A stretch of DNA of 36,708 nt from Okeania sp. SIO2B3 (GTDB lineage: Bacteria > Cyanobacteriota > Cyanobacteriia > Cyanobacteriales > Microcoleaceae): NCBI RefSeq assembly GCF_010672525.1, contig NZ_JAAHGH010000079.1:1-36708 (forward strand), in the 5' to 3' direction. Below the pieces are notes generated by a model, which was given only the letters and a program-made list of their open reading frames with translations, searched no databases and was not told where the DNA came from. Position 1 is the stretch's first letter, and each line of letters starts with the position of its first letter. The position numbers and the translations under genes were made by a program. This document shows positions 9,372 to 18,783 of the stretch, piece by piece.

Positions 9372-9633
9372 AATATCATGTCCGGATAATCAGTGATCAA
9401 AAAACCTTTTCCCTTTTAACCTTTTCTTTCCTCACAGGAGTGCGCATTCCCTCTCTTGGTCGGCATTCCCATGGCGAGGAAACCAGCTCTTGACAGAGCC
9501 GCTCCGAATGGCGCCGGGTTCCGACCGCTTGCGTCTGACGCGCCCCGCGGGGTCGCACCACTTCTGCCTCCTGCCTCCTGCCTTTTACCTTACCTCCTAC
9601 AAAGTGTAAGTATTCAATCGGACATGATATAAT
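9372..9633 (+). mobile_element. inverted-repeat element family 1, copy B
   Basis: The left end AATATCATGTCCGGATAAT and the right end ATTCAATCGGACATGATAT share the terminal inverted repeat ATATCATGTCCG. Inside are pyrimidine-rich simple repeats (CTGCCTC) and a GC-rich palindromic block at about 9430-9560 that looks like a nested insertion. There is no transposase, so it is a MITE-like, non-autonomous unit of about 260 bp. Confidence 0.7.
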
Positions 9634-10020
9634 GGGAGAATTGCAGGGCAAACGCATCTAATTTTGAAGTTCTGACAGGGAGCGATCGCTACTAATACTT
9701 CATAATTCTTTACAAACAGCCTCTTAGCAAATACCACTAGAGCAAGACCTTCTAAACCCAAAGCAAGATTTTGCATTTTTATTTCTCACACAATTTACTC
9801 TTTTTCTAGAAATTATCATCTCTAATTCTCAGTTCTGAGAATGCTTCAGTAACAATAGAATTTTTATACCAGCATATAGAATTTAATACCTTTAAACTAT
9901 TCTCAATTTTGCCAATATCTCCTAACACCTAATTTTTATAAAATTTTCTGCAAAAAATAATTTAACTTCCCATCAATCTGCTTAAATATACTATGTAAAG
10001 TTATATCCAGAGAGTTAAAC
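9634..10020. other. spacer upstream of the DUF4079-DM13 gene
   Basis: AT-rich, with a HIP1 octamer near 9682. No gene or repeat is recognised. It should contain the promoter of the following gene; an AGAG sits close to the ATG at 10021, with no strong Shine-Dalgarno site. Confidence 0.45.
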
Positions 10021-11133
10021 ATGAATCCAAAAGATATTGCGGGATTAATACATCCAACTTTGGCTGTTGTGGTGGTTTTCCCAATTATTGGTATAGTTGT
10101 CAACTTGGCTTGGCAAGCTCGTCAACGAAGGCTACAAACTGCGGATAAAAGTAAAAGTAAAATTCCTCCAGTGGTAGGACCGGAACATCGAAAAATAGGT
10201 AATTGGTTAACGGGTTCCGTTGTCGGAATAACTTTAGTTGCTATTGCTTATTCCATATATTTTAAAGGTATTTTTAAAGATTTTAAAAGTGAAAATATGG
10301 CTTTAGCAATATTAATAGTAACGATATTTATTGCTACAGTTGCTTCTCTAGTATTTCTTTATCAAGCTAAATCTAAATTATGGCGAGGAATATTTGCTAC
10401 TTTGACTGGAGCAGGTATCGTAATTTTAGGTTTTCAAGATGGTGTTTTTCGACGTGACTATGAGTGGGCATTTTCTCATTTTTATTATGGTTTAATTGCT
10501 TCAATATTGATGATTTTTTCTTTGGCTATTGTGCCAGAAATATATAAAGATAGAACTCATAAATGGCGCAAAATTCATACTGCTTTAAACTGTTTGGCAA
10601 TTCTAGTATTTTTAGGGCAAGGAATCACAGGAAGTCGGGATTTGTTAGAAATTTCTCTGAGTTGGCAAGACAAACATTTATCTAAATGTGATTGGGAAAA
10701 ACAAGTTTGTCCAGATGCACAATCTCAAACTTTATCCCCAGAAATTCTTGTTGCTTCTATTTCTAATTATCCGACTTTAGCTCAGGCAAATACTGTTTTA
10801 GCTTCTGGAGAATTTGTAACTATTACTCCGGGGGAAGATACAGAAGGTACAGCAGAAATTATTCAAGTAGGTAGTAAAACTCAAGTGCGGTTAGCGGAAA
10901 ACTTTTCTGCTATTGAAGGTCCGGCAGTAAAATTGTTATTACATAAAGAAAATCGTCCGGGAAGTTATACAGCAGAAAATTATGTGCGTTTGGGAGATTT
11001 AAAAAGTTTTACAGGAGAACAAGTTTATGACATTCCAGGAGGAATAAATTGGCAAGATTATCCAAATGTTGTGGTTTGGTGTGAAAAATTTGATGTCACT
11101 TTTGGGTCAGCAAAACTGGCGTTGTTGAATTAG
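10021..11133 (+). CDS. DUF4079 multi-helix membrane protein with C-terminal DM13 domain
   Basis: The product (370 residues) has about six hydrophobic helices in residues 8-204, including the DUF4079-type start (IHPTLAVVVVFPIIGIVVNL) and KIPPVVGPEH at 47-56. His11, His56, His153 and His186 lie in or near helices and could ligate haem, as in cytochrome b561-like proteins. From ~257 to 367 is a DM13 domain: LASGEFVTITPG, VRLAENFSAIEGPAVKLLL, GEQVYDIPGG, and VVVWCEKFDVTFGSAKL with the hallmark Cys354. DM13 domains are predicted electron-transfer modules outside the cytoplasm, often fused to b561/DOMON-type membrane proteins. I infer a membrane redox protein passing electrons across the thylakoid or plasma membrane. 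The donor and acceptor are unknown. Confidence 0.78.
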   Translation: MNPKDIAGLIHPTLAVVVVFPIIGIVVNLAWQARQRRLQTADKSKSKIPPVVGPEHRKIGNWLTGSVVGITLVAIAYSIYFKGIFKDFKSENMALAILIVTIFIATVASLVFLYQAKSKLWRGIFATLTGAGIVILGFQDGVFRRDYEWAFSHFYYGLIASILMIFSLAIVPEIYKDRTHKWRKIHTALNCLAILVFLGQGITGSRDLLEISLSWQDKHLSKCDWEKQVCPDAQSQTLSPEILVASISNYPTLAQANTVLASGEFVTITPGEDTEGTAEIIQVGSKTQVRLAENFSAIEGPAVKLLLHKENRPGSYTAENYVRLGDLKSFTGEQVYDIPGGINWQDYPNVVVWCEKFDVTFGSAKLALLN

Positions 11134-11159
11134 TGCATGATATTAATCTTAATTCTTTA

Positions 11160-11205
11160 GGAGTCAACCCACCCCTAGCCCCTCCCCCTCCCAGGAGGGG
11201 AAGTT
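11160..11205. repeat. GC-rich hairpin repeat
   Basis: The repeat CCACCCCTAGCCCCTCCC, ending in CCCTCCCAGGAGGGG, is the reverse complement of the hairpin unit tandemly repeated at 18784-18916. It lies about 30 bp past the stop of the DM13 gene and could act as a transcription or RNA-end barrier. Confidence 0.6.
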
Positions 11206-11245
11206 AGTCAGACCGAGTCAGGAGGGAAGAAAGAAGAAGAAAGAG

Positions 11246-11329
11246 AAAGTTTTTTGGTCGCTTCAGCGTTCAGCGGAGCTATGCGTCAGCAAAACGGAGT
11301 TCTATCGCACTGTGATCCGGGCATAATAT
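11246..11329 (-). mobile_element. family 1 element end, copy E (partial, interrupted)
   Basis: AAGTTTTTTGGTCG (11247-11260) and CGCACTGTGATCCGGGCATA (11307-11326) together match the end seen at 12779-12811. They are separated by ~46 bp of GC-rich sequence (CTTCAGCGTTCAGCGG...). The simplest reading is a palindromic repeat inserted into an element end. A matching other end is not clear. Confidence 0.4.
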
Positions 11330-11363
11330 CATTCTGATTCCTGACTCCTATTTTTAATTCATG

Positions 11364-11549
11364 TAGTTATATCAAATCCGCTTAATTGGACATAAAAAAA
11401 TTATCCAATTGTCATAACTACCCTCATCTTGTCTTATCTTTCTTCTCCTGAATTCTGTTTGCGAAGCATTCCGTAGGAAATTGCAGAATTGCTGAATTCT
11501 AAAGACTTAACTATTCTATGGTTGTTTAACCGGATTTGAGATCATATAG
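11364..11549. mobile_element. inverted-repeat element family 2, copy 1
   Basis: The left end ATATCAAATCCGCTTAATTG and the right end TTTAACCGGATTTGAGATCA share CAAATCCGNTTAA as an inverted repeat. A second copy with 22 of 24 identical end bases lies at 26635-26760. It is about 185 bp, with no coding capacity. Confidence 0.55.
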
Positions 11550-11603
11550 CACTACATAAATCGGTTAGGCCAATTATAAATGCTAAAACTCAGTCAGGGA
11601 TTA

Positions 11604-11648
11604 CTTCTAACTTCTGACTTCTGACTTCTGACTTGCGCGTAGCGCGTC
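11604..11648. repeat. heptamer repeat CTTCTGA and palindrome CGCGTAGCGCG at a gene 3' end
   Basis: Four near-identical CTTCT(A/G)A units followed by the small palindrome overlap the last codons and stop of the membrane-protein gene at 11607. Confidence 0.8.
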
Positions 11649-12188
11649 TCGTCGTCCCCAAGGTTTCACAAAGGAAATAATAAAGATAAAAATCAGGCTT
11701 AAAATTTGAATAGAACCACCAATAACTATTCCTTTAGTATCAAACATAAATAGAGGATTATTTAATGCTTGTAATCTTTCAGTGTTAGAAATAGAAGTCA
11801 TAGCATTAGTCCAAGGTCCTAACCAAAACGAGCCAAAAGTAATTAATGTGACAGTCATAACCCACTTAACAATTACCCAATAAAACTTAAAAAATCCCCA
11901 AACTGTGAGCCAGCAAATTAACGCTCCAGTCAACAAACTTAAATTAGCTGCTGGAATAACTACCCAATCATCTAATAATTTGACAACTGAATTAATTGCG
12001 TAAAGTTCATCGCCGTTAGTAGTGTTAAGATTTTTAATAACCATAATCACCATAGAAAGAGCAGTGCCAAACCAAATTGCTCCAGAAATAACATGAGCAG
12101 ATATTAGCCAACTTTTCTGATTTCCAGTTAGTCTAATTCCGGGCTTCTGGTTTTTTTTATCTTTAGCTAAAGTAGACTGATTAGTCAT
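11607..12188 (-). CDS. four-helix membrane protein (DUF2269-like)
   Basis: A 193-residue integral membrane protein with hydrophobic segments at ~28-50 (SAHVISGAIWFGTALSMVIM), ~72-96, ~100-122 and ~152-172. The His in the first helix and the small-residue pattern resemble DUF2269-type predicted membrane proteins; the match is by eye only and the function is unknown. The last ~14 residues (RDALRASQKSEVRS) are encoded by a CGCGTAGCGCG palindrome and a run of the heptamer CTTCTGA, so a tandem repeat has replaced the original end of the gene and supplies the stop codon. It stands alone, facing away from the giant kinase gene. The ATG at 12188 is the first in frame. Confidence 0.75.
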   Translation of the reverse strand: MTNQSTLAKDKKNQKPGIRLTGNQKSWLISAHVISGAIWFGTALSMVIMVIKNLNTTNGDELYAINSVVKLLDDWVVIPAANLSLLTGALICWLTVWGFFKFYWVIVKWVMTVTLITFGSFWLGPWTNAMTSISNTERLQALNNPLFMFDTKGIVIGGSIQILSLIFIFIISFVKPWGRRDALRASQKSEVRS

Positions 12189-12405
12189 AGTTTTGTTTCC
12201 GATTATTTATATTTATTTATCATGGCGATTGCTCCTATTTTAACTCAAAAATAACAATTTTAATTATATTTTATTTAGTACTTAAAATAATAGCAAACAA
12301 CAATAAGAGTAGGAAGGTTTCATCCAAAACTTATACTATACTTGAAATATATTGATAATTATTACTAACAAGTAGAGGAAGATTATCCACTATAAAATAT
12401 TTGTA
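12189..12405. other. AT-rich spacer
   Basis: No gene is seen. It should contain the promoter of the membrane-protein gene on the minus strand. It is followed directly by two family 1 elements. Confidence 0.4.
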
Positions 12406-12530
12406 ATATGGAATCCGGATAATTAGTTGATAAAAAATTTTGTACCTTCTTTCCTTATTTCTTCCCTTATTTCTTCCCTTCTGCCTTCCTTCTTTAGAAT
12501 AAGATAAGTATTTAATCAGATTCTATATAA
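12406..12530 (+). mobile_element. inverted-repeat element family 1, copy C (degenerate)
   Basis: It begins ATATGGAATCCGGATAATTA (continuing GTTGATAAAAAA) and ends AAGTATTTAATCAGATTCTA. These are the two family ends in the same order as the copy at 9372, with several changed bases. The middle is pyrimidine-rich (CTTCCTTATTTCTTCCC units). Confidence 0.55.
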
Positions 12531-12667
12531 CATCAGTGTTTTCACGGATTTTATCAAAAAATTTTAGATTTAAAATAGACATATGTAAATAAAAAAGTCT
12601 ATTGATTGTGTTGTTTATCAATTGTCAGCCATTTATTGATGACAAAGTGTTAGTAAGTATGATTAAT

Positions 12668-12815
12668 ATAATGTCCGGATAATAATATCATGTCCGGTTG
12701 AATAGTTATTATTAAAATAGTAGGGGACCAGGGGAGTAGGGGAGTAGGGAAAGATTTACTGTTTAAGCACTCATGATAAGTTTTTTCATCACTAATTATC
12801 CGGACATAATATAAG
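12668..12815 (-). mobile_element. inverted-repeat element family 1, copy D, with an adjoining solo end
   Basis: ATATCATGTCCGGTTGAATA begins at 12685, and CATCACTAATTATCCGGACA ends near 12806, followed by TAATAT. The middle is a GGGGAGTA purine repeat. Directly upstream, 12668-12684 (TATAATGTCCGGATAAT) is an extra end in the other orientation, suggesting nested or abutting insertions. The unit ends ~110 bp before the giant kinase gene and could affect its promoter. Confidence 0.65.
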
Positions 12816-12925
12816 TTATAAAATCGAAATAGCTGTTTCTATTGATGGAGTGTCTACATAAACAGTATTTTTAGATCCATGAAATTAATAAAAACTTGAA
12901 TTTAAAATAGACCGGGAGCATAAAT

Positions 12926-15900
12926 ATGAACGATAATCAGACTTTAAACTTTCAAAATTATCAGACAATTGAATGTATTCATCAAGGAAAAAAATCTTTA
13001 GTTTATCGTGCTCAAAATATCTCAAACAACCAACCTGTTATCCTAAAATTATTACGCAGTGAATATCCTAGTTTTTATGAGTTAGTGCAATTTCGCCATC
13101 AATACACTATGACAAAGAATCTGAACTTACCTGGAGTTGTCCAACCCCTCGCTCTGGAAAACTATCGTAATAGTTTAATCTTAGTTATGGCGGATGAAGG
13201 TTATATTTCTATTGATGAGTATACTCAAGATAATTCTTTGAGTTTGAGTCAATGTCTAACCATTGGAATTCAACTGGCTGAAATTTTAGCCGGACTTTAT
13301 CAGCATCGTATTATTCATAAAGATATTAAACCTGCAAATATTTTAATTCATCCGGCAACCTTTGAAATTCAACTGATTGACTTTAGTATTGCTTCTTTAC
13401 TGCCAAAAGAAACCCAAATTCTGAAAAATCCTAATATTTTAGAAGGAACTCTAGCTTATATTTCTCCAGAACAAACTGGACGAATGAATCGAGGAATTGA
13501 TTATCGAACTGATTTTTATTCTTTTGGTGTCACTTTGTATGAATTATTAAGTGGAAAACTGCCCTTTGAAACAACAGAACCGATGGAATTAGTTCATTGT
13601 CATATTGCGAAAATGCCTAGTTCTTTAAGTAATAGAAAAAAAATTCCCGAAGTAGTGTCTAATATTATTCTAAAATTGATGGCCAAAAATGCTGAAGAGC
13701 GTTATCAGAGTGCTTGGGGAATTCAAAAAGATTTAGAAACCTGCTTAGAACAATTAGAAAATAATGGGAGAATTGAATTATTTGAAATTGGCAAACGAGA
13801 TATTTACGACCATTTTATTATTCCCGAAAAACTCTATGGACGACAGCAACAAGTTCAACAATTATTAGATGCTTTTGAGCGTGTTGCTAATCCTATCTCC
13901 TCTCAGCATTCTTTTCAAAAGGGAGAAATAAAAGCGAAGCATCTGCTGGTCTCCCCCTTGGTAAGGGGGACGGAAGGGGGAGCGCTCTTGGGGGGAAGTT
14001 CAGAAATGATCCTAGTTGCAGGATATTCTGGAGTGGGAAAAACAGCGGTTGTCAATGAAGTTCATAAACCTATTGTCCGGCAAAGGGGATATTTTATTAA
14101 AGGGAAATTTGACCAGTTTCAACGCAATATTCCGTTTCGTGCTTTTGTAATCGCCTTGCGGGATTTGATGGGGCAATTGTTGAGTGAAAATGATGCCAAA
14201 CTCCAGCAATGGAAAGATAAAATATTAAAAGCAGTTGGGGAAAATGGACAGGTTATTATTGAAGTTATTCCTGAACTGGAAAAGATTATTGGTTCTCAAC
14301 CTGCTGTTACTGAATTATCAGGAACTGCTGCCCAAAATCGGTTTAATTTACTGTTTCAAAAATTTATTCAGGTTTTTACCACAAAAGACCATCCATTAGT
14401 CATTTTCTTAGATGATTTACAATGGGTAGATTCAGCTTCATTGAGCCTAATTAAGCTGTTGATGAGTGATGGTGATAGTCAATATTTATTGTTAATTGGA
14501 GCTTATCGATATAATGAAGTAAATTCGGCTCATCCATTGATGTTGACATTAGATGAAATTGATAAAAATCAAGGAATTGTTAATACAATTACATTAGCAC
14601 CATTGCAACAAAATGATTTAAGCCAATTAGTAGCAGATACGTTATATTGTTCTTTACAAAAAGCCTTACCATTAACTCAAGCAGTTTATCAAAAAACTCA
14701 AGGAAATCCTTTCTTTACTACTCAATTTTTGAAAGCATTATATGAGGATAAACTGATTTATTTTAATTCAAAAGAAGGGTTTTGGGAATGCGATTTAGCC
14801 CTGGTTAAATTAGCATCAGTGAGTGAAGATGTTGTCGAATTTGTGAGCAAACGGTTGCAAAAGTTGAATCCTCTAACTCAGGATTGCCTCAAATTTGCTG
14901 CTTGTATTGGCAACCAATTTGATTTAGAAACGCTGGCAATTGTTAGACAGACTTCTGAGTTAAAAACCGCTACAGATTTATGGGTAGCATTGAAAGAAGG
15001 ATTGATTTTACCGACGACAGAAGTCTATAAGTTTTATACGATTGATACCCAAGAAATTCAATCAACAACAGAAAGTCATATTTCAGCCTGTTATAAATTC
15101 TTACATGACCGAATTCAACAAGCTGCTTATTCTTTAATTCCTGAAGATTCTAAAAAAGAAACTCACTATAAAATTGGTCAACTGTTGTTGAAGAATACGC
15201 CTGAATTTGAACGAGAAGAAAGAATTTTTGAGATTGTCAATCAATTGAATTATGGTTTTGAATTAATTGCAGCACCACAAGAAAGAGATGAACTCGCTCA
15301 ACTTAATTTAATTGCCTGTCGTAAAGCGAGAACCTCTACTGCTTATCAAGCAGGTCGTGAATATGCCAAAATTGGTTTGTCTTTACTAGGAGAAAATGCT
15401 TGGCAACATAAATATGAAATGAGTTTAGCATTCCATGATTTAGCAGCAGAATTCGCTTCACTCTGTGGTGATTTTGAGGCGATGGAAAAATTTATTGAAG
15501 CGGTTATCACTCAGGCAAAATCTGTCCTAGAACAAGTCAATGTTTACCGAATTAGAATCCAAGCAAATGCTTCTGGGAATAAACTAACAGAAGCCATTAC
15601 TATTGGCCTACAACTATTACAAAAGTTTGCTATTAACTTTCCCGAAGAACCCACACAAAAGGATATTCAACAGGGAATGGCGGAAATTGACAAACTGATT
15701 GGAGACCGGGAAATTGAAAACTTAGTTGAACTGCCAACGATGACTGATGCAGAACAAATCGCTATTGTTCAAATTGTCAATAGCATCATGGCAGTTGTTG
15801 CCATTTCTGGCTCTCCATTGTATCCATTATTGGCTGCCTCCACAGTGAAACTATCCATTCAATATGGTAATACATCAGCTTCAGCTATTGGTTATGTCTC

Positions 15901-18463
15901 TTATGGTCTGATCGCTTGTAACATAAGGCAAGATATCGAACAAGGTGTTAAGTTTGGTCAGTTGGCACTTCAAGTCGTCTCCCAACAGAATGCAAAAGCT
16001 ATCAAACCACAGTTATTCATCGTGATGGGGCTATATATATTACACCGCAAATCTCATATTAAAGAAACACTGTTACTCCTGCAAGAGGGTTATGCATTTG
16101 GCTTAGAAGTCGGAGACCGGGAAATGGCAGGATATAATGCTCAAGCTTTCTGTCTGAATTCTTTTTGGTGTGGTCAACGTCTTGCAACTTTAGAGCAAGA
16201 GACTCGCACCTACTGCAATGGGTTGCTGCAATTGAATCAATTGACAACAGCGAGTTGGTGTCGAATGTATTTGCAATCAATTTTAAATTTGCTGGGGGTG
16301 GAGGTTGGGGAGTATCCTAGTGTTTTGTCTGGAGAAGTTCTCAATGAAACTGAATTTCTATCCCAACTACTTTCTGCTCATGACAGGTTGGGATTATATT
16401 TCTTCCATATATATAAACTGATGCTTTCCTACCTATTTGGGGAAATTGAATCAGCTCAAAACCATGCAGTTGAAGTCAAATTTTATTGGATGGTTGGCGC
16501 TGGAACATTTTGTGAGTCTGTGTTTTATTTCTATGATTCTTTAACCGCTTTGGCAACTTTGAGTTCACGATCGCCAAACACATCAAAAATATTACAACAG
16601 GTAGAAGAAAACCAAGCAAAACTGCAACAGCAATGGGCAAAACACGCCCCGATGAATCACCAACATAAATATGATTTAGTAGAAGCAGAAAAACACCGAG
16701 TTATGGGCAAAAAACTAGAAGCAATGGAACTTTACGACAAAGCTATTGCAGGTGCAAAAGCAAACGAATATATCCAAGAAGAAGCGATCGCTAACGAATT
16801 AGCAGCTAAATTTTATCTAGGGTTAGGACGAAAAAAAGTTGCTCAAACCTACATGATAGAAGCTTACTATTGCTATTCTCATTGGGGAGCTAAAGCCAAA
16901 ATCAAAGACTTAGAACAACGTTATCCTGAATTATTAGCACCCATTTTAGAACAACAAAAAATTAGTCTCAATCCTTTCAAAACTATTGCCAGTTTAGGAA
17001 ATACAGATAGTTATACTCAATCCACAATTAACAACAATACTGCTGGAATTTCAGACGTACTAGACTTTACAAGTGTAATCAAAGCATCTCAAGCATTATC
17101 CAGTCAAATTGAACTGAATCAATTAATTTGTCAGTTAATGCAAGTGATGATGGAAAATGCAGGTGCTTCCAAAGGAGTTTTAATCTTATCTGAAGCTGAA
17201 CAGTTAACAGTTAAAGCCATTTCCAATCACAATGCGAATGATGAAGCGATTTCTTGCACTGAAAAATCTATACCAGTTGCAGAGAGTTTTGCTGTTCCTG
17301 TGAGTATAATTAACTTAGTCAAACGCCGTTTAGAACCACTCAATCTTGATCAAGTTTCATCTCCAACTCAATTTGCATCCGATGACTACTTCATCCAACA
17401 TCAACCCCAGAGTTTATTATGTTTACCGTTATGCAGTCGTGGAGCATTTTTAGGAATTTTATATTTAGAAAATAACTTAACCACAGGAGTATTTACTGAA
17501 CAACGAGTTGAAGTGTTGAAACTGTTGTGTTCTCAAGCAGCAATTTCTTTAGAAAATGCCCAACTCTATCAAAAATCTCAAGATTATGCTCAACAATTAG
17601 AACAGTCTTTAACAGAATTACAAGAAGCACAAGTGCAACTGGTTCAGAGTGAAAAAATGTCAGCTCTAGGGCAAATGATGTCTGGTATTACCCATGAAAT
17701 TAATAATCCATTAGGCTTTATTTCGGGTAATATTAGTCAAGTGGAGGAAGCAATACAAGATTTGCTGAATTATTTAGAAATCTATCAACAAAATCATCCA
17801 CCAGGGGAACAAGTCAAAGCTTATGCGGAAGAAATTAAGCTAGAATATGTGTTAGAAGATTTACCCCCAATGCTCGCTGATATGCAAACAGGGGTTAACC
17901 GCATTGCTGAAATTAGTAAATCAATGCGTATTTTCTCCCGTAGCGATCGAGAACAAAAAGTAGCTTTTGACTTCCATGAAGGAATTGATAGCACTTTGTT
18001 AATTCTCAAACATCGCTTGAAAGGGAATGAATTTCGTCCAGAAATTAATATTATTAAAGACTATGGAAATTTGCCACAAATTCTGGGATTTCCGGGACAG
18101 TTAAACCAAGTGTTTATGAATATTATTGCTAATGCTATTGATGTGTTTGATGAGATGAGCGAAGGGCGTTCAATGGCACAAATGAAGCAAAATCCCTATA
18201 AGATTATGTTAACAACAAATTTAGACGATGCAACTCAAATGGTAAAAATTAGCATTCAAGATAATGGTTGTGGAATGTCTGAAAAAGTGAAAAATCGAAT
18301 ATTTAACCATCTATTTACAACTAAAGCAGTAGGGAAAGGAACAGGTTTAGGACTGTCGATCGCTCGTCAAATTGTGGAAGAAAAACATGATGGAAAATTA
18401 AGTTGTGAATCACAACTGGGTAAGGGTACTGAATTTGTCATTGAAATTCCTATTGGTATTTAG
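12926..18463 (+). CDS. giant Ser/Thr kinase - AAA ATPase - GAF - histidine kinase
   Basis: This 1845-residue cytoplasmic signalling protein is of the cyanobacterial trifunctional type. Residues ~8-275 are a Hanks kinase (HKDIKPANIL near 130; LIDFSIAS near 151, where DFS replaces DFG, as I recall being usual in this family). About 300-560 is an AAA/ORC-like ATPase: Walker A GYSGVGKT near 366, Walker B LVIFLDDLQWVD near 490. A long helical TPR-like region follows, then a GAF domain (~1380-1545), and a histidine kinase with H-box SGITHEINNP (His1590), N-box NIIANAIDVF, and G boxes DNGCGMS and GTGLGL. No membrane segment is seen. GGGAG lies 9-13 nt before the ATG. Residues ~326-361, between kinase and Walker A, are encoded by an intergenic-type repeat that keeps frame. 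No response regulator lies next to it. Confidence 0.93.
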   Translation: MNDNQTLNFQNYQTIECIHQGKKSLVYRAQNISNNQPVILKLLRSEYPSFYELVQFRHQYTMTKNLNLPGVVQPLALENYRNSLILVMADEGYISIDEYTQDNSLSLSQCLTIGIQLAEILAGLYQHRIIHKDIKPANILIHPATFEIQLIDFSIASLLPKETQILKNPNILEGTLAYISPEQTGRMNRGIDYRTDFYSFGVTLYELLSGKLPFETTEPMELVHCHIAKMPSSLSNRKKIPEVVSNIILKLMAKNAEERYQSAWGIQKDLETCLEQLENNGRIELFEIGKRDIYDHFIIPEKLYGRQQQVQQLLDAFERVANPISSQHSFQKGEIKAKHLLVSPLVRGTEGGALLGGSSEMILVAGYSGVGKTAVVNEVHKPIVRQRGYFIKGKFDQFQRNIPFRAFVIALRDLMGQLLSENDAKLQQWKDKILKAVGENGQVIIEVIPELEKIIGSQPAVTELSGTAAQNRFNLLFQKFIQVFTTKDHPLVIFLDDLQWVDSASLSLIKLLMSDGDSQYLLLIGAYRYNEVNSAHPLMLTLDEIDKNQGIVNTITLAPLQQNDLSQLVADTLYCSLQKALPLTQAVYQKTQGNPFFTTQFLKALYEDKLIYFNSKEGFWECDLALVKLASVSEDVVEFVSKRLQKLNPLTQDCLKFAACIGNQFDLETLAIVRQTSELKTATDLWVALKEGLILPTTEVYKFYTIDTQEIQSTTESHISACYKFLHDRIQQAAYSLIPEDSKKETHYKIGQLLLKNTPEFEREERIFEIVNQLNYGFELIAAPQERDELAQLNLIACRKARTSTAYQAGREYAKIGLSLLGENAWQHKYEMSLAFHDLAAEFASLCGDFEAMEKFIEAVITQAKSVLEQVNVYRIRIQANASGNKLTEAITIGLQLLQKFAINFPEEPTQKDIQQGMAEIDKLIGDREIENLVELPTMTDAEQIAIVQIVNSIMAVVAISGSPLYPLLAASTVKLSIQYGNTSASAIGYVSYGLIACNIRQDIEQGVKFGQLALQVVSQQNAKAIKPQLFIVMGLYILHRKSHIKETLLLLQEGYAFGLEVGDREMAGYNAQAFCLNSFWCGQRLATLEQETRTYCNGLLQLNQLTTASWCRMYLQSILNLLGVEVGEYPSVLSGEVLNETEFLSQLLSAHDRLGLYFFHIYKLMLSYLFGEIESAQNHAVEVKFYWMVGAGTFCESVFYFYDSLTALATLSSRSPNTSKILQQVEENQAKLQQQWAKHAPMNHQHKYDLVEAEKHRVMGKKLEAMELYDKAIAGAKANEYIQEEAIANELAAKFYLGLGRKKVAQTYMIEAYYCYSHWGAKAKIKDLEQRYPELLAPILEQQKISLNPFKTIASLGNTDSYTQSTINNNTAGISDVLDFTSVIKASQALSSQIELNQLICQLMQVMMENAGASKGVLILSEAEQLTVKAISNHNANDEAISCTEKSIPVAESFAVPVSIINLVKRRLEPLNLDQVSSPTQFASDDYFIQHQPQSLLCLPLCSRGAFLGILYLENNLTTGVFTEQRVEVLKLLCSQAAISLENAQLYQKSQDYAQQLEQSLTELQEAQVQLVQSEKMSALGQMMSGITHEINNPLGFISGNISQVEEAIQDLLNYLEIYQQNHPPGEQVKAYAEEIKLEYVLEDLPPMLADMQTGVNRIAEISKSMRIFSRSDREQKVAFDFHEGIDSTLLILKHRLKGNEFRPEINIIKDYGNLPQILGFPGQLNQVFMNIIANAIDVFDEMSEGRSMAQMKQNPYKIMLTTNLDDATQMVKISIQDNGCGMSEKVKNRIFNHLFTTKAVGKGTGLGLSIARQIVEEKHDGKLSCESQLGKGTEFVIEIPIGI
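13915..14004. repeat. palindromic repeat inserted in frame within the giant kinase gene
   Basis: The stretch holds CTCCCCCTTGGTAAGGGGG and GGAAGGGGGAGCGCTCTTGG, a C-rich/G-rich hairpin typical of intergenic repeats, inside an AT-rich coding region. It encodes low-complexity residues such as SPLVRGTEGGALLGG and keeps the frame. Confidence 0.6.
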
Positions 18464-18783
18464 CGTTGCATAAATGCGCAATGATTTTAATAGTTTTGTA
18501 TTTTGTGTTTTGTGGAATTGGCATCTTGCCCGTTCCTAATATTTTCACCTATACTTTTCCATGATACCTCATTTATATTCAAAATGATTTAGGATTGATA
18601 TAAATAGGGCTTGCTGATTAAATATAAAAGCATTGACAGATAAAGGTTTTAGCATTTTTTTGTCTAAAAAAGTGCCAGCTTTTCAGCTTTTTGAGCTGCA
18701 TAAAGCTAGTATTTTGGGACGATTATGGCAGAAAAATCATTCTTACAATTCTTACTCCTACCTCCTCGCTCCCGATCCATTTC
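18464..18783. other. AT-rich spacer downstream of the giant kinase
   Basis: No gene is supported. Short AGCTTTTT/AGCT stems near 18675-18710 could form weak hairpins, but no clear terminator is seen. Confidence 0.4.

Noticed and set aside
9397-9657. 86-codon minus-strand open frame
   Set aside because: It translates the simple repeats and palindromes of the family 1 element (copy B).
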